This document shows positions 53,501 through 62,439 of a stretch of 64,000 bases of DNA, one piece after another. The number at the start of each line of letters is the position of its first letter. The stretch's first letter is position 1. Both the position numbers and the translations under genes were made by a program. Origin of the DNA: an uncultured Draconibacterium sp. (lineage in GTDB: Bacteria; Bacteroidota; Bacteroidia; Bacteroidales; Prolixibacteraceae); NCBI RefSeq assembly GCF_963674925.1, contig NZ_OY771647.1:1999501-2063500 (forward strand). The letters run 5' to 3'. Below the pieces are notes generated by a model that searched no databases, was not told the origin of the DNA, and saw nothing but the letters and a program-made list of their open reading frames with translations.

Positions 53501-56500
53501 TCGTCATCAAAATCGGTAAGGCGTAATTCGTTGGCCCAAACAATTACCGATTTCGGCCCCGTGTTTACCTGTCCTCTTTTGTTGCGAACACCCATCATCA
53601 TTACCTCAACATTTCCCAGGTTCGGGCTTCCTTTTACTTTTACCCGGTTTTTACCGTCGTTCCATCCCTTGTGCGAACCTTCAAAAATGTCCTGCATCGA
53701 AATGCCTGAGCCTTCCACTCTCATGGCATCGTTACGTTCCAGTTTCAGGTTGGTAAACAGTTCGAGCGGAATATTTATCCGGTTTTGGTCGGGCCAAACG
53801 ATATAACGGTCGCTTTCAATATCTCCATTATAATTTCCTTCCGGAGTAAGCGTCAATGGTACTTCGTATTCGTAATAGTTATAATTGTAATCCGAACCCA
53901 AACGTATAAAGAAATACAGTTCATCGTTTTCCAGCGGATATTCTTCAATTTCTTCGGCGTGCACATCCATTTTCAGGGTTTTGTACCTTCTGAAATCCAT
54001 GTACAACGGTTTGTATGCCGCACGTGCGTCGCCTGTTTCCAGCTGGGTTACTTTCATTTCAATCGACTGCTCGTTTAGCTGGCGTAGCTGTGGATTGGCA
54101 GGGTCGATTACCCTTGATACTCCCGGAGGCAAAATGTAGTTCACCGGGGAGCGGCCTGAATTTTCCTCGATACTTACTGCCGAAATATCGAATTGTGCAT
54201 CTGTTGAAGGAATTCCACCATCCTCCAGAATATCGCCGGTGTAACGACGCCAATCGGCACGAACAAGGTCGAGTGTGGCAAAACGCATAACGGCAGAATC
54301 CTGAAACCCGTGTAAGAACATTCTCATAAAGCGAATGGAACTAAAATCGTTGATACCTCCGATTACTGCATCAGGTTTAGTTACCGGAATCTTAAACTGA
54401 TACCAGGCAGCTTCTCCTGTTTTGCCATTTTTTAACTGAACCGGCCGGCTTCTTTTATCAACAATGTAATTCCTTCCAACAACCATATCCTCCTTTTTAA
54501 TACTAACCTTGTATTGAAAATAGCGTTCGTATTCATTCAGCGTATTGTCATCGTTAATATCTTCAATATCAGGCAGTGTGGTTGCCGAAGTAGGATAGCT
54601 TTCAGGCGACATTTCCGTAGTTGGCGAGTTGCCTTCGGGGCCGTTGTATTGTTTGTAACGTGCTAAAATGCTTACTTGATCTCTGTCGTAATCAGATCCA
54701 CGGAAATAGTGGAAGTTATCTGATGATGGATCGTCCAATGCTTTCAGGTAAACCTCGTTATTTACTTTTAGTTCCAGTTCCTGCAGGTATTGCTGGAAGT
54801 GAGTCTGTTCATCGTCATCATTCAAGCCGTCAAAACCAATATCCTGGTATTCGCGCGAATTTACCGTGTTATCAAAAGCATTTACCAGCGATTGTTGTGT
54901 TGATACACGTCCCCAAATGGTGGTGTCGACATTCGTTGGTTCGGCAGTTGTAGGTAATCCGTTCTCAAATGATTTCCGCGAGTCTTTTAATACATCTTCC
55001 GAAATTTCTCCAAGGTTGAAATACAGTTCTCCTTCATTTTCCATCGGTTCAAGTGGCCCCCAATCATCATCAGGGTCAACATATGGGTCCATCATCCAGA
55101 ATTCGATGTATTCGATGTTGGCATTTTCAAAGTCGCTGGTTTGTATTTCGCGCATAATACCCCCCCAGCGCGACTCCGGATCGCGTAAAGTACCATCGGG
55201 GTTTACACCTGCCGCATTACTGGAGTTACCTGTGTCGTAATTGTACGGACCACGCTCTTTCGGATAAAAAGCCAGGTCGAGCACTGCAATGTTTGTTGGC
55301 TCGCCGGTTGTAAATTCACGTTCCGGAAATATCTCTTGTTCGAACACCTCGCGCACCAGGTGGTTCGATTGTAAATCCCGGTCATTTTTTATATAATCGG
55401 GAGTAAGCGAATTGTTTCTCAAAAACAAGGGGTCGATGTTATACCATGCCAACTTTGCACGGTTCATACCATACTCGAGCGAGTTGCTCAGGTTGGCTTC
55501 CGGAAACATATTGTTTTGGTTCTGCGGTGTACTTGCCAGCATCCATGCTGAACGGGTTCGCATATCGATGGCTGTTTTTGTCGACTCAAAATCATCAATA
55601 TAAACAGCTCCGTTAATCGATTTTGAACTTCCCGGAATCAGTTGGGCAAATTCTGCCTCAACATCAATTGATGAAGTGGCGGTTGTACTATAAAACGGCA
55701 GTGCGTCTAATGCTTTGGTGATAAAAGGCGCTTCGGTGTTGTAGCGGGCATCCATTCCGTATATCATGTTCGAAATCGGATCTTCGCCATAATCCACTTT
55801 TTCAGTTAAAGGGCGTTCGTTCATCCACAACATGGTTGCTCCAATATTAAAATTATCGGAGAAAGCATAGTTGGCATGTGTTCCCATCAGGGTTTTGCGC
55901 TGCATGGTAAACAGGTCCTCGCTTTCGGTTGCAACCTGAATCGGCGTTCCGGCTTCCAACAGTGCCTGGTTAATAATTTTTACCCGGCCAAGCGTGTAGT
56001 CAACCGTATAATCGACATTTTCGGTAAGCACTTGTCCGCCGGCTGTAACCGTAACCGAACCTTGCGTAAGGTTTAAAGTACCCAGCGCAATGTCGGAACT
56101 TGACGAACCTTTGTAACTACCGGTAAGCCTGAATTTATTGTGCTCGGCATCCTGTTCTGCTTTTACCTGGGTAGAATCGTACAGCGTTTGGAAAGTGAAT
56201 CGCTCAATGTCGGACGGATTTTGAAGTGAATCGGCCAGGTGACTGCCAAATGGTTCAACCACCGGGAAAATAATACGTCCCGAGTTGGAGTTAACCGTAA
56301 TGCCTTCAACATAGTCGAACACCCCGTCTTTTGTTGGGTCGAGCTGCGAATTGAGCATATCCAGCCGCATTACCTCCAAAAGAATATGTCCCTGGATTCG
56401 CGATGCGGGCAGATAATTGATATAGGTTCCCGTAGAGTCGTTTTGGTATACCACATTTAATTCAAAATCGTCGCTGCTTAACTGGTAGGCATTCAGATTA

Positions 56501-58053
56501 TAAATGTTTTTCATCATCAGGTTCCAGGTTGGTTTTCCCGGCGACAAGTTGGTGCCTTTCAGCAACTTCATAAAAAGTGTTTGCGGCGCATCAATACCGT
56601 CGGTTGAGAATTCACCTACCTGAAATGTTTGGCCGTTGTAGGTAAAGTTAAAGGCTACTGCCAAAACTTCATCGGTATTTAAAGCACTGTTTAACGAAAT
56701 ATATCCCAATTGTTTGTTGATGGTAAATTCAGTATCGTTCAGTTTTCGTGCCTGCTCAATTTTTTCAAAGTCGGTTCCGCCTTTAAAATCCTCCCCGAAT
56801 TGTGACATTACACTGGTAATATTCTGTACCTGACGAACATCACTGTAGGTGGTCTTCATTTCGTTGTAAAGGCCGTTGGCCTCGTTGTTTGGGAATAGAT
56901 TTAGAGGGTAGGGCAGTCCGTTATTTTGCTGAAACTGCGGAATCGGGTTGTAAATATGCGGATCGTGTTCGGCTAAATCCTGAAAGGCCAGAATGTTTCG
57001 CGAATCATCAAAATCGTTTGATTTATTGGTTACCCAAACTTCTACTTTGTTGATGGTGATGGGCGAACGCGGAATAGCCGTGCTTTGCAACCATTCGTTG
57101 TAGTGATCGCGGAAATATTGTGCCAGGAAAAAGTGGCGGTTGGCATCGTAATTGGCCGCTGACATATCGAAAGTGGCCACCTGGGCACCTCCTTCGGTTT
57201 CCACTGTTCTGGATTCACCGCGGTGTTGCGAAAACAGCGTGGTAACCGTAAGCTTGCCGAACTGCATTTCGGCTTTAACACCAAACAGGTTGGAAGCTCC
57301 GGTTATTAACGAACCGTTTAGGGGCAACGACACATTACCGGCTTCAATACGTTGTAGTATTTCATCTTCGTCGCCGGTGTACTCAAGGTTCATTTTGTTT
57401 TCGTAATCAAAAGTAGCCTCGGTGTTGTAGTTCACCCGCATATTCATTTTTGTACCGATCTGGCCGGTAACGTTCATCTGAATTTTCTCGTCGAAATCAA
57501 AAGTCGGAACTTTTCGCAACCGTTCGGGAATCGACGGATTTTCAGTTTTATTTACCTGGTAGCCAAAACTTACTTCAACATAACCCTGCGGCTGTATATT
57601 GATGGTGTTTCCTCCGAAAATACGGTTAAACGCCTCGCTGCCAATTGTAAGTTTTGGCAGCAGTCCTCCACGGGCATCAATCGATTCCTGATGTGTTCTC
57701 ATTCGCCAGTAATCCTGAATCGATTTATCGAAATCATATTCGAGGTAATCGTCGAGCGACATACTTTGCGGCAAACGGTAATTCAGCGATCCCACCTTTT
57801 CGTAAAACACGTACTGACCTGTAATCGGGTCGTACTCAATTTCGTATTTTATGTTGCTGGGCTTGTTGAGGTATAATTTCGACGAATCCTGGGTAGGATA
57901 TCCAAAAGCCGGCTGGTCTTCGAAGGGGTATGGCAATGTGCCCGTTGTATCTATTTCAGGCACTTCCTGAGCTTCTCCGTAGAAAGGAACTGAAAGGGCA
58001 AAAAATACAAATAGAATGAAGAATATTTTAGGTAAACTTCGGCTAAGTGTCAT
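50566..58053 (-). CDS. sprA: Type IX secretion outer-membrane translocon SprA (Sov)
   Basis: At 2495 residues with a signal peptide (about 1-29, ending GEAQ) this is the giant 36-strand barrel through which T9SS cargo leaves the cell. The N-terminal region (LNKPSNIKYEIEYDPITGQY, QPQGYVEVSFGYQVNKTENP), long beta-rich body and C-terminal barrel strands fit SprA/Sov. The length is in the family's range. Its neighbour ruvA (87 bp upstream) is the conserved partner in Bacteroidota. Other T9SS genes and cargo are not in this window. The stop lies 107 bp before the first trp leader peptide. Confidence 0.95.
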   Translation of the reverse strand: MTLSRSLPKIFFILFVFFALSVPFYGEAQEVPEIDTTGTLPYPFEDQPAFGYPTQDSSKLYLNKPSNIKYEIEYDPITGQYVFYEKVGSLNYRLPQSMSLDDYLEYDFDKSIQDYWRMRTHQESIDARGGLLPKLTIGSEAFNRIFGGNTINIQPQGYVEVSFGYQVNKTENPSIPERLRKVPTFDFDEKIQMNVTGQIGTKMNMRVNYNTEATFDYENKMNLEYTGDEDEILQRIEAGNVSLPLNGSLITGASNLFGVKAEMQFGKLTVTTLFSQHRGESRTVETEGGAQVATFDMSAANYDANRHFFLAQYFRDHYNEWLQSTAIPRSPITINKVEVWVTNKSNDFDDSRNILAFQDLAEHDPHIYNPIPQFQQNNGLPYPLNLFPNNEANGLYNEMKTTYSDVRQVQNITSVMSQFGEDFKGGTDFEKIEQARKLNDTEFTINKQLGYISLNSALNTDEVLAVAFNFTYNGQTFQVGEFSTDGIDAPQTLFMKLLKGTNLSPGKPTWNLMMKNIYNLNAYQLSSDDFELNVVYQNDSTGTYINYLPASRIQGHILLEVMRLDMLNSQLDPTKDGVFDYVEGITVNSNSGRIIFPVVEPFGSHLADSLQNPSDIERFTFQTLYDSTQVKAEQDAEHNKFRLTGSYKGSSSSDIALGTLNLTQGSVTVTAGGQVLTENVDYTVDYTLGRVKIINQALLEAGTPIQVATESEDLFTMQRKTLMGTHANYAFSDNFNIGATMLWMNERPLTEKVDYGEDPISNMIYGMDARYNTEAPFITKALDALPFYSTTATSSIDVEAEFAQLIPGSSKSINGAVYIDDFESTKTAIDMRTRSAWMLASTPQNQNNMFPEANLSNSLEYGMNRAKLAWYNIDPLFLRNNSLTPDYIKNDRDLQSNHLVREVFEQEIFPEREFTTGEPTNIAVLDLAFYPKERGPYNYDTGNSSNAAGVNPDGTLRDPESRWGGIMREIQTSDFENANIEYIEFWMMDPYVDPDDDWGPLEPMENEGELYFNLGEISEDVLKDSRKSFENGLPTTAEPTNVDTTIWGRVSTQQSLVNAFDNTVNSREYQDIGFDGLNDDDEQTHFQQYLQELELKVNNEVYLKALDDPSSDNFHYFRGSDYDRDQVSILARYKQYNGPEGNSPTTEMSPESYPTSATTLPDIEDINDDNTLNEYERYFQYKVSIKKEDMVVGRNYIVDKRSRPVQLKNGKTGEAAWYQFKIPVTKPDAVIGGINDFSSIRFMRMFLHGFQDSAVMRFATLDLVRADWRRYTGDILEDGGIPSTDAQFDISAVSIEENSGRSPVNYILPPGVSRVIDPANPQLRQLNEQSIEMKVTQLETGDARAAYKPLYMDFRRYKTLKMDVHAEEIEEYPLENDELYFFIRLGSDYNYNYYEYEVPLTLTPEGNYNGDIESDRYIVWPDQNRINIPLELFTNLKLERNDAMRVEGSGISMQDIFEGSHKGWNDGKNRVKVKGSPNLGNVEVMMMGVRNKRGQVNTGPKSVIVWANELRLTDFDDEGGWAANARVSTRLADLGSVVVAGRKRTAGFGSIDENINNRMIDDLDEIDVSASIDWGRFFPERAGVRIPMYYGYSNSTATPKYDPINPDIELKESLSHARTSSEKDSIKNISQDVIERKSLNFTNVKVEPQRQKEKTHLWDPENFAVTYSYNETSKRNITTEYNVNRTHRFMFSYNYSNRPKLIQPFSKVQLLQKGPLKLIGDFNFYPLPTQISYRTDLFRKYHERHSRNITNPNLILPSTFDKDFLWNRYLDIRYDVTRSLKVDFSSRGTSRIDEPEGRINKNDDDYEWKRDSILTNLWNLGRPTIYNHSFNATYQVPLRSIKALNFMSGTVRYSGTYEWAAGSLTNDDINIGNIITNSRNLTLTGNANFQTLFNKVPYFKEVDQKFRRTGRGRGSLNSRSTRGGANQQAEPLQRKQEETFSRSAKFTADQGQKFAHKLNTKKIKVLVTDVDGKTVPGKTNIIDANTIEFVPSVDVQQAMLTVTGKRGDQTFAKDMLDLTTRMVIGIRTFTVNYSKNGGTVLPGFLPEPTLFGTGKFSGDPQWGTETPDPKLAPGLPFLFGWQDRNFAIKAAENGWLTIDSTLNQPFQIMENERINLRTLWEPLPDLRIDINANRSISKNITEFYNYDTNSGSFVANSYSESGNFSMSTLTLGTAFFKIGKEEVTSSDAFENMKEYRRVIAHRLAQQRGTSAGYDPSAPNENYPGYPDGYGPNSVEVLVPAFLAAYQNKSPEDVSLGLFPSLKYMRPNWSIRYEGMVSRIPGLNKVMRSMNFQHTYRSTYNVGSYATNLNFIAAEDGYTMVRDLADNFVPAYDFNTVSIVEAFNPLINIDIMWLSDLTTRGEIKRARNLNLSLSNNQLTEILSNEYTFGLGYRFTRMDLIIKTKNSQQAYSNDLNVRADISYRKTKTLLRQLDDDSNQITAGQGNFTLKTYADYRLSDKFEMRVYYDRIINDPFTSLSYRTTNANFGVSFRFTLAN

Positions 58054-58139
58054 TTCATTAAAATTACTACAACAAAGGCTTTTCGAAAAAAAATGGTTGC
58101 TACTTCCCGTTAGGTTTTCTTTTTCGAAAATGGTAAATT

Positions 58140-58721
58140 TTATAACCTTTTCAATGCTTGTTTTATAACGCTTTCCACGTTTGCGTCAGGTTGTTCCTGA
58201 AGTATCTTCGTTACTACTTTTTCTGCATCTTTTTTTGCAAAACCAAGCATGACTAATGCAGATAACGATTCATTCCTGATTGTATTGTCTGCAGCAGCTA
58301 AAATTTGCCCCGAATCGGGTATTTTTCCGAGTTTATCTTTTAAGTCGATTATGATACGTTGTGCCGTTTTTGCACCAATACCTTTTACAGCTTTTAAAAC
58401 AGCCACATTTTCGGTTGTTACAGCTGCCTTTAATTCATCGGGATTTAACGACGAAAGCATCATGTTTGCCGTGCTGGCTCCAACTCCATTCACCGAAATC
58501 AGGTTGCGAAATAATTCACGTTCGGTGGTGGTGGCAAAACCATACAATGTATGAGCATCCTCGCGAACTACCTGGTGGATAAAAACTTTCACTTCCTTTT
58601 TTCCGTTAAGTGCGCTGTAAGTGTTCAACGAAATATGAACAAAGTAGCCAACGCCGGAAGTTTCTACCACAACATGCGTTGCGCTTATTTCGGCAATGTT
58701 ACCCTTAATGAATTCGTACAT
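58140..58721 (-). CDS. ruvA: Holliday junction branch migration protein RuvA
   Basis: RuvA binds four-way DNA junctions and loads the RuvB motor. The 193 residues contain the N-terminal OB domain (MYEFIKGNIAEISATHVVVE), the two helix-hairpin-helix motifs (LISVNGVGASTANMMLS and LKAVKGIGAKTAQRIIIDLK) and the C-terminal RuvB-binding three-helix domain after a flexible linker. It lies between pdxA (12-bp gap) and sprA. Confidence 0.97.
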   Translation of the reverse strand: MYEFIKGNIAEISATHVVVETSGVGYFVHISLNTYSALNGKKEVKVFIHQVVREDAHTLYGFATTTERELFRNLISVNGVGASTANMMLSSLNPDELKAAVTTENVAVLKAVKGIGAKTAQRIIIDLKDKLGKIPDSGQILAAADNTIRNESLSALVMLGFAKKDAEKVVTKILQEQPDANVESVIKQALKRL

Positions 58722-58733
58722 AGCAAAGCTTTT

Positions 58734-59840
58734 TTAGATTGTATCTTCCTCCTCTGATGCTTCAATATCAACACTTTCATCAACCTGGTTGGGGTTAATG
58801 TCGTATTTTCTCAGCGGATTTTTACTGATCTCGCTGTAAATACTGCGGTTTTTATAAACATCGATAGCAAGGTACAAAGCCTGGCGGAATGATTCGGGTG
58901 ATGCTTTACCTTCTCCGGCAATGGCGTAAGCGGTACCATGTGCCGGCGATGTGCGAATGGCAGGAAGTCCGGCAGTATAGTTCACGCCACGTTCGAACGA
59001 GGCCAGCTTAAACGGAATTAAGCCCTGGTCGTGATACATGGCCAGTATGGCATCAAATTTCCGGTAATCTTCCGATCCAAAAAATCCATCGGCAGGATAG
59101 GGACCCAGGGCCATAATGCCCTCTTTTTTAGCCTGAATAACAGCAGGCAGAATTATTTCTTTGTCTTCACTTCCAATCAATCCGTTGTCGCCGGCATGCG
59201 GATTAAGGCCAAAAACGGCAATTCGCGGTTTGGTAATGGCAAAGTCTTGCTGAAGAGATTTGGCTATGATTCTGATCTTTGAAAGAATTATATCTTTATT
59301 CAGGCTTTCAGACACCTTCGAAATAGGAATGTGTGTGGTAACCACACCAATTTTAAGCGATTCGCTCACCATTAACATGGCGTAGTCTTTGGTGTCGAAT
59401 TTTTGTGCCAGAAACTCGGTATGTCCCGGGAAATTAAATTCTTCACTTTGAATGTTGTCTTTGTTGATTGGTGCGGTAATCAGTGCATCAATATATCCTT
59501 TTTGAAGATCGCTGGTAGCACGGTCAAGAGCTTCAAACGATGAAACTCCGGCTTCGGTGGTTGATTTTCCCAATTCAACCCGAATATTTTCGTCAACACA
59601 ATTTATTATGTTTGCTTTTCTGGGTAGCAACTCTTTGGTACTGCGAACGTGGTTAAAGCTTACATCGTTTATATCGAGTGCTTTACGGTGGTAGGCTGCT
59701 ACTTTAGGAGAGCCATAAACAACAGGTGTGCACATTTCGAGAATACGCGGATCGGAAAGCGTTTTTAAAATTACTTCATATCCAATACCGTTTATATCTC
59801 CGTGAGTAATTCCTATGCGTATTGTATCTTGTTTTGCCAT
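58734..59840 (-). CDS. pdxA: 4-hydroxythreonine-4-phosphate dehydrogenase
   Basis: PdxA oxidises 4-phosphohydroxy-L-threonine in the DXP-dependent vitamin B6 pathway. The 368 residues include GITHGDINGIGYEVI, the metal-binding His in FPGHTEFLA, GLNPHAGDNGLIGSEDKEII and MYHDQGLIPFKL, also with metal-binding His. An acidic C-terminal tail (about 350-368) is extra. It is the first gene of the pdxA-ruvA-sprA set. Confidence 0.96.
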   Translation of the reverse strand: MAKQDTIRIGITHGDINGIGYEVILKTLSDPRILEMCTPVVYGSPKVAAYHRKALDINDVSFNHVRSTKELLPRKANIINCVDENIRVELGKSTTEAGVSSFEALDRATSDLQKGYIDALITAPINKDNIQSEEFNFPGHTEFLAQKFDTKDYAMLMVSESLKIGVVTTHIPISKVSESLNKDIILSKIRIIAKSLQQDFAITKPRIAVFGLNPHAGDNGLIGSEDKEIILPAVIQAKKEGIMALGPYPADGFFGSEDYRKFDAILAMYHDQGLIPFKLASFERGVNYTAGLPAIRTSPAHGTAYAIAGEGKASPESFRQALYLAIDVYKNRSIYSEISKNPLRKYDINPNQVDESVDIEASEEEDTI

Positions 59841-59966
59841 TGTACTTTATTTCAGAAAATTTGCCCTTTTTTATAAGGTGTCGCAAAGTTAATTTATTTA
59901 ATTTAAATAAGCATGATCTTATTTCTGCGCGAATACTATGCTGTTTGTGCTTAAGCGGAGTGTTTC

Positions 59967-61391
59967 TTATTTTGTTTGTGATTTCAGAAAATCATAAAGT
60001 AATCGCGTGCCAAAACCTGTTCCTCCGGCAGGGCGGTATGCCTCCTTTTCTTTCCGGAAAGCGGGTCCGGCCATGTCAACATGTATCCAGTTGTAATCGG
60101 TAAAATGTTCCAGAAATTTTCCGGCTATCGTTGTTTGTCCTTCGCGTGTACCAAGGTTATTCAGGTCGGCAATAGGTGATTTTAACGGCGCGCCGTATTC
60201 CTCCCAAAGCGGAACTTCTATCAGGCGTTCGTAGGTGTTTAATCCCGATTTTTTTAATTGTTCCACCTTTTCGGCGGTGTTTCCCATAACCACCGCGGCG
60301 TGTGGCCCGGCAATAATATCGGCCGAGCCGGTTAAGGTTGCGCAATCAATTACCAGTTGTGGCTGGTATTTTTTTGCATAGCTTAATGCGTCGGCCAGAA
60401 TGAGTCTACCTTCGGCATCGGTGTTTTTGATTTCCACCGTGGTGCCATCGAACATTTTTATGATATCGCCCGGAACGTAAGCATTGCCATCGGGACGGTT
60501 GTCGGTTGCCGGAACCAGACCAACAATATGCAAGGGAAGTTTATTGAGGGCAGCAGCGTATATGGCTGCCACAATTCCGGCGGCTCCACCCATGTCCGAC
60601 TTCATGTAATCCATTGAGTTGGGTGTTGGTTTCAGACTTAGTCCGCCGGTGTCGTAAACAACTCCTTTTCCTACCAAAACAATGGCTTGTTGGTTTGTGG
60701 CATTTTCGGGTTTCCACTCAAGAATATTAAAAGTTGGCGGATCGATACTTCCCTTGTTTACGGCAAGCAGTCCGCCCATTTTTAGCGCTTCAATCTTTTT
60801 TTTGTGAAAAACTTCCAGGGAAAAACCGGCTTCGTCGCTTAGCTTTTCAATTTCTTTTGAGAACTGGTTTGCGGTAAGAAATGACAGTGGTTCGTTAACC
60901 AGATCACGCGCAACAAAAGTTGCCTTTGTTGTATTTACAATCTCATCGATTTCCTCATTAGTGATCTTCTCCTCAACGATTAAAATATTTTCGATTTGAA
61001 ATGTCTCTTTCTCCTTTTTGTATTTCTCGAAGGTGTAGGCGTTTAGCAGCAATCCTTCTAAAAATTCAGGTAAAAACCCGGCTTCACAAAAACTAGTGAT
61101 CTGCACAGAAGTTTCACCCGTTAATTTCAGGGCATCGTAAAGTTTTGTTCCGGCGACCCTTGCCAGTTCCGATTGCTGGTAGGGTTCTTTGTCGGTTTTT
61201 ATTTTGCCAAAAAACAGGATGTTTGGAATGCGTGTAATTGTGCAGGTATCTTCCTTTTCAAACTTCTTTTGCAGGAACGACTTTTCTGTTTCCGAGAGTT
61301 GAATAGAAGCAGTTTCTTTTAAATCGGTACATAAACAGGCTAAAGAATGCTCTACCGTTATTTTGGAAGTAATGGATATTTTCGGGATCAT
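59967..61391 (-). CDS. Leucyl aminopeptidase (M17 family)
   Basis: M17 enzymes remove N-terminal residues from peptides in the cytoplasm with two metal ions. The start is taken at ATG 61391 (MIPKISITSKITVEHSLACL), 474 residues; 41 further upstream codons have no family character. The metal and catalytic residues lie in VGKGVVYDTGGLSLKP, MKSDMGGAAG and NTDAEGRLILADAL, and the C-terminal ATLTGS and HVDMAGPA blocks are present. No signal peptide. It lies 126 bp upstream of pdxA on the same strand. Confidence 0.95.
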   Translation of the reverse strand: MIPKISITSKITVEHSLACLCTDLKETASIQLSETEKSFLQKKFEKEDTCTITRIPNILFFGKIKTDKEPYQQSELARVAGTKLYDALKLTGETSVQITSFCEAGFLPEFLEGLLLNAYTFEKYKKEKETFQIENILIVEEKITNEEIDEIVNTTKATFVARDLVNEPLSFLTANQFSKEIEKLSDEAGFSLEVFHKKKIEALKMGGLLAVNKGSIDPPTFNILEWKPENATNQQAIVLVGKGVVYDTGGLSLKPTPNSMDYMKSDMGGAAGIVAAIYAAALNKLPLHIVGLVPATDNRPDGNAYVPGDIIKMFDGTTVEIKNTDAEGRLILADALSYAKKYQPQLVIDCATLTGSADIIAGPHAAVVMGNTAEKVEQLKKSGLNTYERLIEVPLWEEYGAPLKSPIADLNNLGTREGQTTIAGKFLEHFTDYNWIHVDMAGPAFRKEKEAYRPAGGTGFGTRLLYDFLKSQTK

Positions 61392-61536
61392 AGTTTTTAT
61401 TTTTAAGCTAAAATAACGATTAAAAACAAGTTGTATTAACTGAAATAAATTAAACAGTTGACAGCGGAGTGTTAATTCTCCGGAGAACTTTGCCTCTTCA
61501 AATAATTTAACCAATCAAATGTTGGTTAGCGGACAC

Positions 61537-61565
61537 AAAAAAGGACCTTAAATAAGGCCCTTTTT
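61537..61565. terminator. Bidirectional terminator behind the Ni-SOD gene
   Basis: AAAAAGGACCTT (61538-61549) pairs with AAGGCCCTTTTT (61554-61565) around AAAT, with one A-C mismatch that becomes a G-U pair on the minus strand, where the T tract follows. It ends the Ni-SOD transcript 20 bp behind its stop. Confidence 0.88.
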
Positions 61566-61585
61566 CTATTTTGTAATCGTACTTT

Positions 61586-62062
61586 TTAATGATCGTCGCC
61601 AAAATAGGCGTGCTCAAAAAGGTGAAGTTTTTCGCGCAATGTATCAATAATACTTAAGTCGGTACTTTGTTTGCTTTTCATGGCAAAAACCGAAAGATGG
61701 TGCAAAAGCTCCAGTTGTTTTACATATTTTCTATATGCTGCCTCGTCGGCCGATGAGGTTATTTTTACACGTTGGTGCAAAAAATACTGGCTAACAATTT
61801 CCTGCATTTCTTTAGCATGCTCTTCTTTGTTCATTACCCAACGAACCAACTGGTTGTAATCGGGATTTTCCGATTTTGATAGTTCGTTGATCTGGTTCAT
61901 CGATTTTTCAATGGTTTCAATGTGTTCGTATAACAGGGCAATGCGAACCGAGTCGCCGTAAATTCCACAAGGAATTTCGCAATGTGCTTTTGCCTGAAAA
62001 CCTGAAAGTGCAATAATGCCCATGATTAAGGCCGCGGAAAAAAGTTTTGTAATTTTTTTCAT
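61586..62062 (-). CDS. sodN: Secreted nickel superoxide dismutase
   Basis: The protein has 158 residues from ATG 62062. A signal peptide (1-26, ending QAKA) is followed directly by HCEIPCGIYGD, the nickel hook H-C-x-x-P-C-G-x-Y, in which His1, Cys2 and Cys6 of the mature enzyme bind Ni. Signal peptidase cleavage at AKA-HC would leave His at the N-terminus, as the active site needs. The remaining helical bundle (EHIETIEKSMNQI, EHAKEMQEIVSQYF) fits the Ni-SOD four-helix hexamer subunit. Typical Ni-SODs are matured by the SodX protease; no sodX is next to it. Probably periplasmic. Confidence 0.88.
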   Translation of the reverse strand: MKKITKLFSAALIMGIIALSGFQAKAHCEIPCGIYGDSVRIALLYEHIETIEKSMNQINELSKSENPDYNQLVRWVMNKEEHAKEMQEIVSQYFLHQRVKITSSADEAAYRKYVKQLELLHHLSVFAMKSKQSTDLSIIDTLREKLHLFEHAYFGDDH

Positions 62063-62192
62063 TTCTCTATTTTGAATGTTTGTATTTAATAACTGTCTGT
62101 ATAACAATAAAAGAAGAATATGGTTTGAGTTTGTTCCATATTTTCCTTTGATGAGGGATCGAATTTTTAATTGAATTTTTTTAGAAAAAAGT

Positions 62193-62222
62193 TTTGACTT
62201 TTAAGAAAAGCTATTACTTTTG
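62193..62222 (+). promoter_or_regulatory. Promoter of tRNA-Asn
   Basis: TTTG (62193-62196) and TACTTTTG (62215-62222) are 18 bp apart, an exact match to the Bacteroidota pattern. The start would be near 62229, about 40 nt before the mature tRNA. Confidence 0.75.
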
Positions 62223-62267
62223 CATCGCTTTTGAAAACAAAACGTATTCAAAGCTGGAAGGAAATCT

Positions 62268-62344
62268 TCCCCAGTAGCTCAGTTGGTTAGAGCGGCGGAC
62301 TGTTAATCCGTAGGTCGTTGGTTCAAGTCCAACCTGGGGAGCCA
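62268..62344 (+). tRNA. tRNA-Asn (GTT anticodon)
   Basis: The cloverleaf is complete: acceptor TCCCCAG/CTGGGGA, anticodon loop CTGTTAA with GTT, T-arm GTTGG/CCAAC with loop TTCAAGT, discriminator G, and an encoded CCA end. It has its own promoter and terminator and so is a single-gene unit, divergent from the Ni-SOD gene. Confidence 0.97.
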
Positions 62345-62353
62345 CCAAAAATT

Positions 62354-62381
62354 AAAGAGGTCAATTTCGACCTCTTTTTTT
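62354..62381 (+). terminator. Terminator of tRNA-Asn
   Basis: AAAGAGGTC pairs perfectly with GACCTCTTT around AATTTC, followed by a T run. It begins 9 bp behind the tRNA CCA end. Confidence 0.92.
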
Positions 62382-62439
62382 GTGCCCGGATTTTTGAACC
62401 CCTTTTAAATAAGTTGATTCCTTTACGCACAAAAGACAT

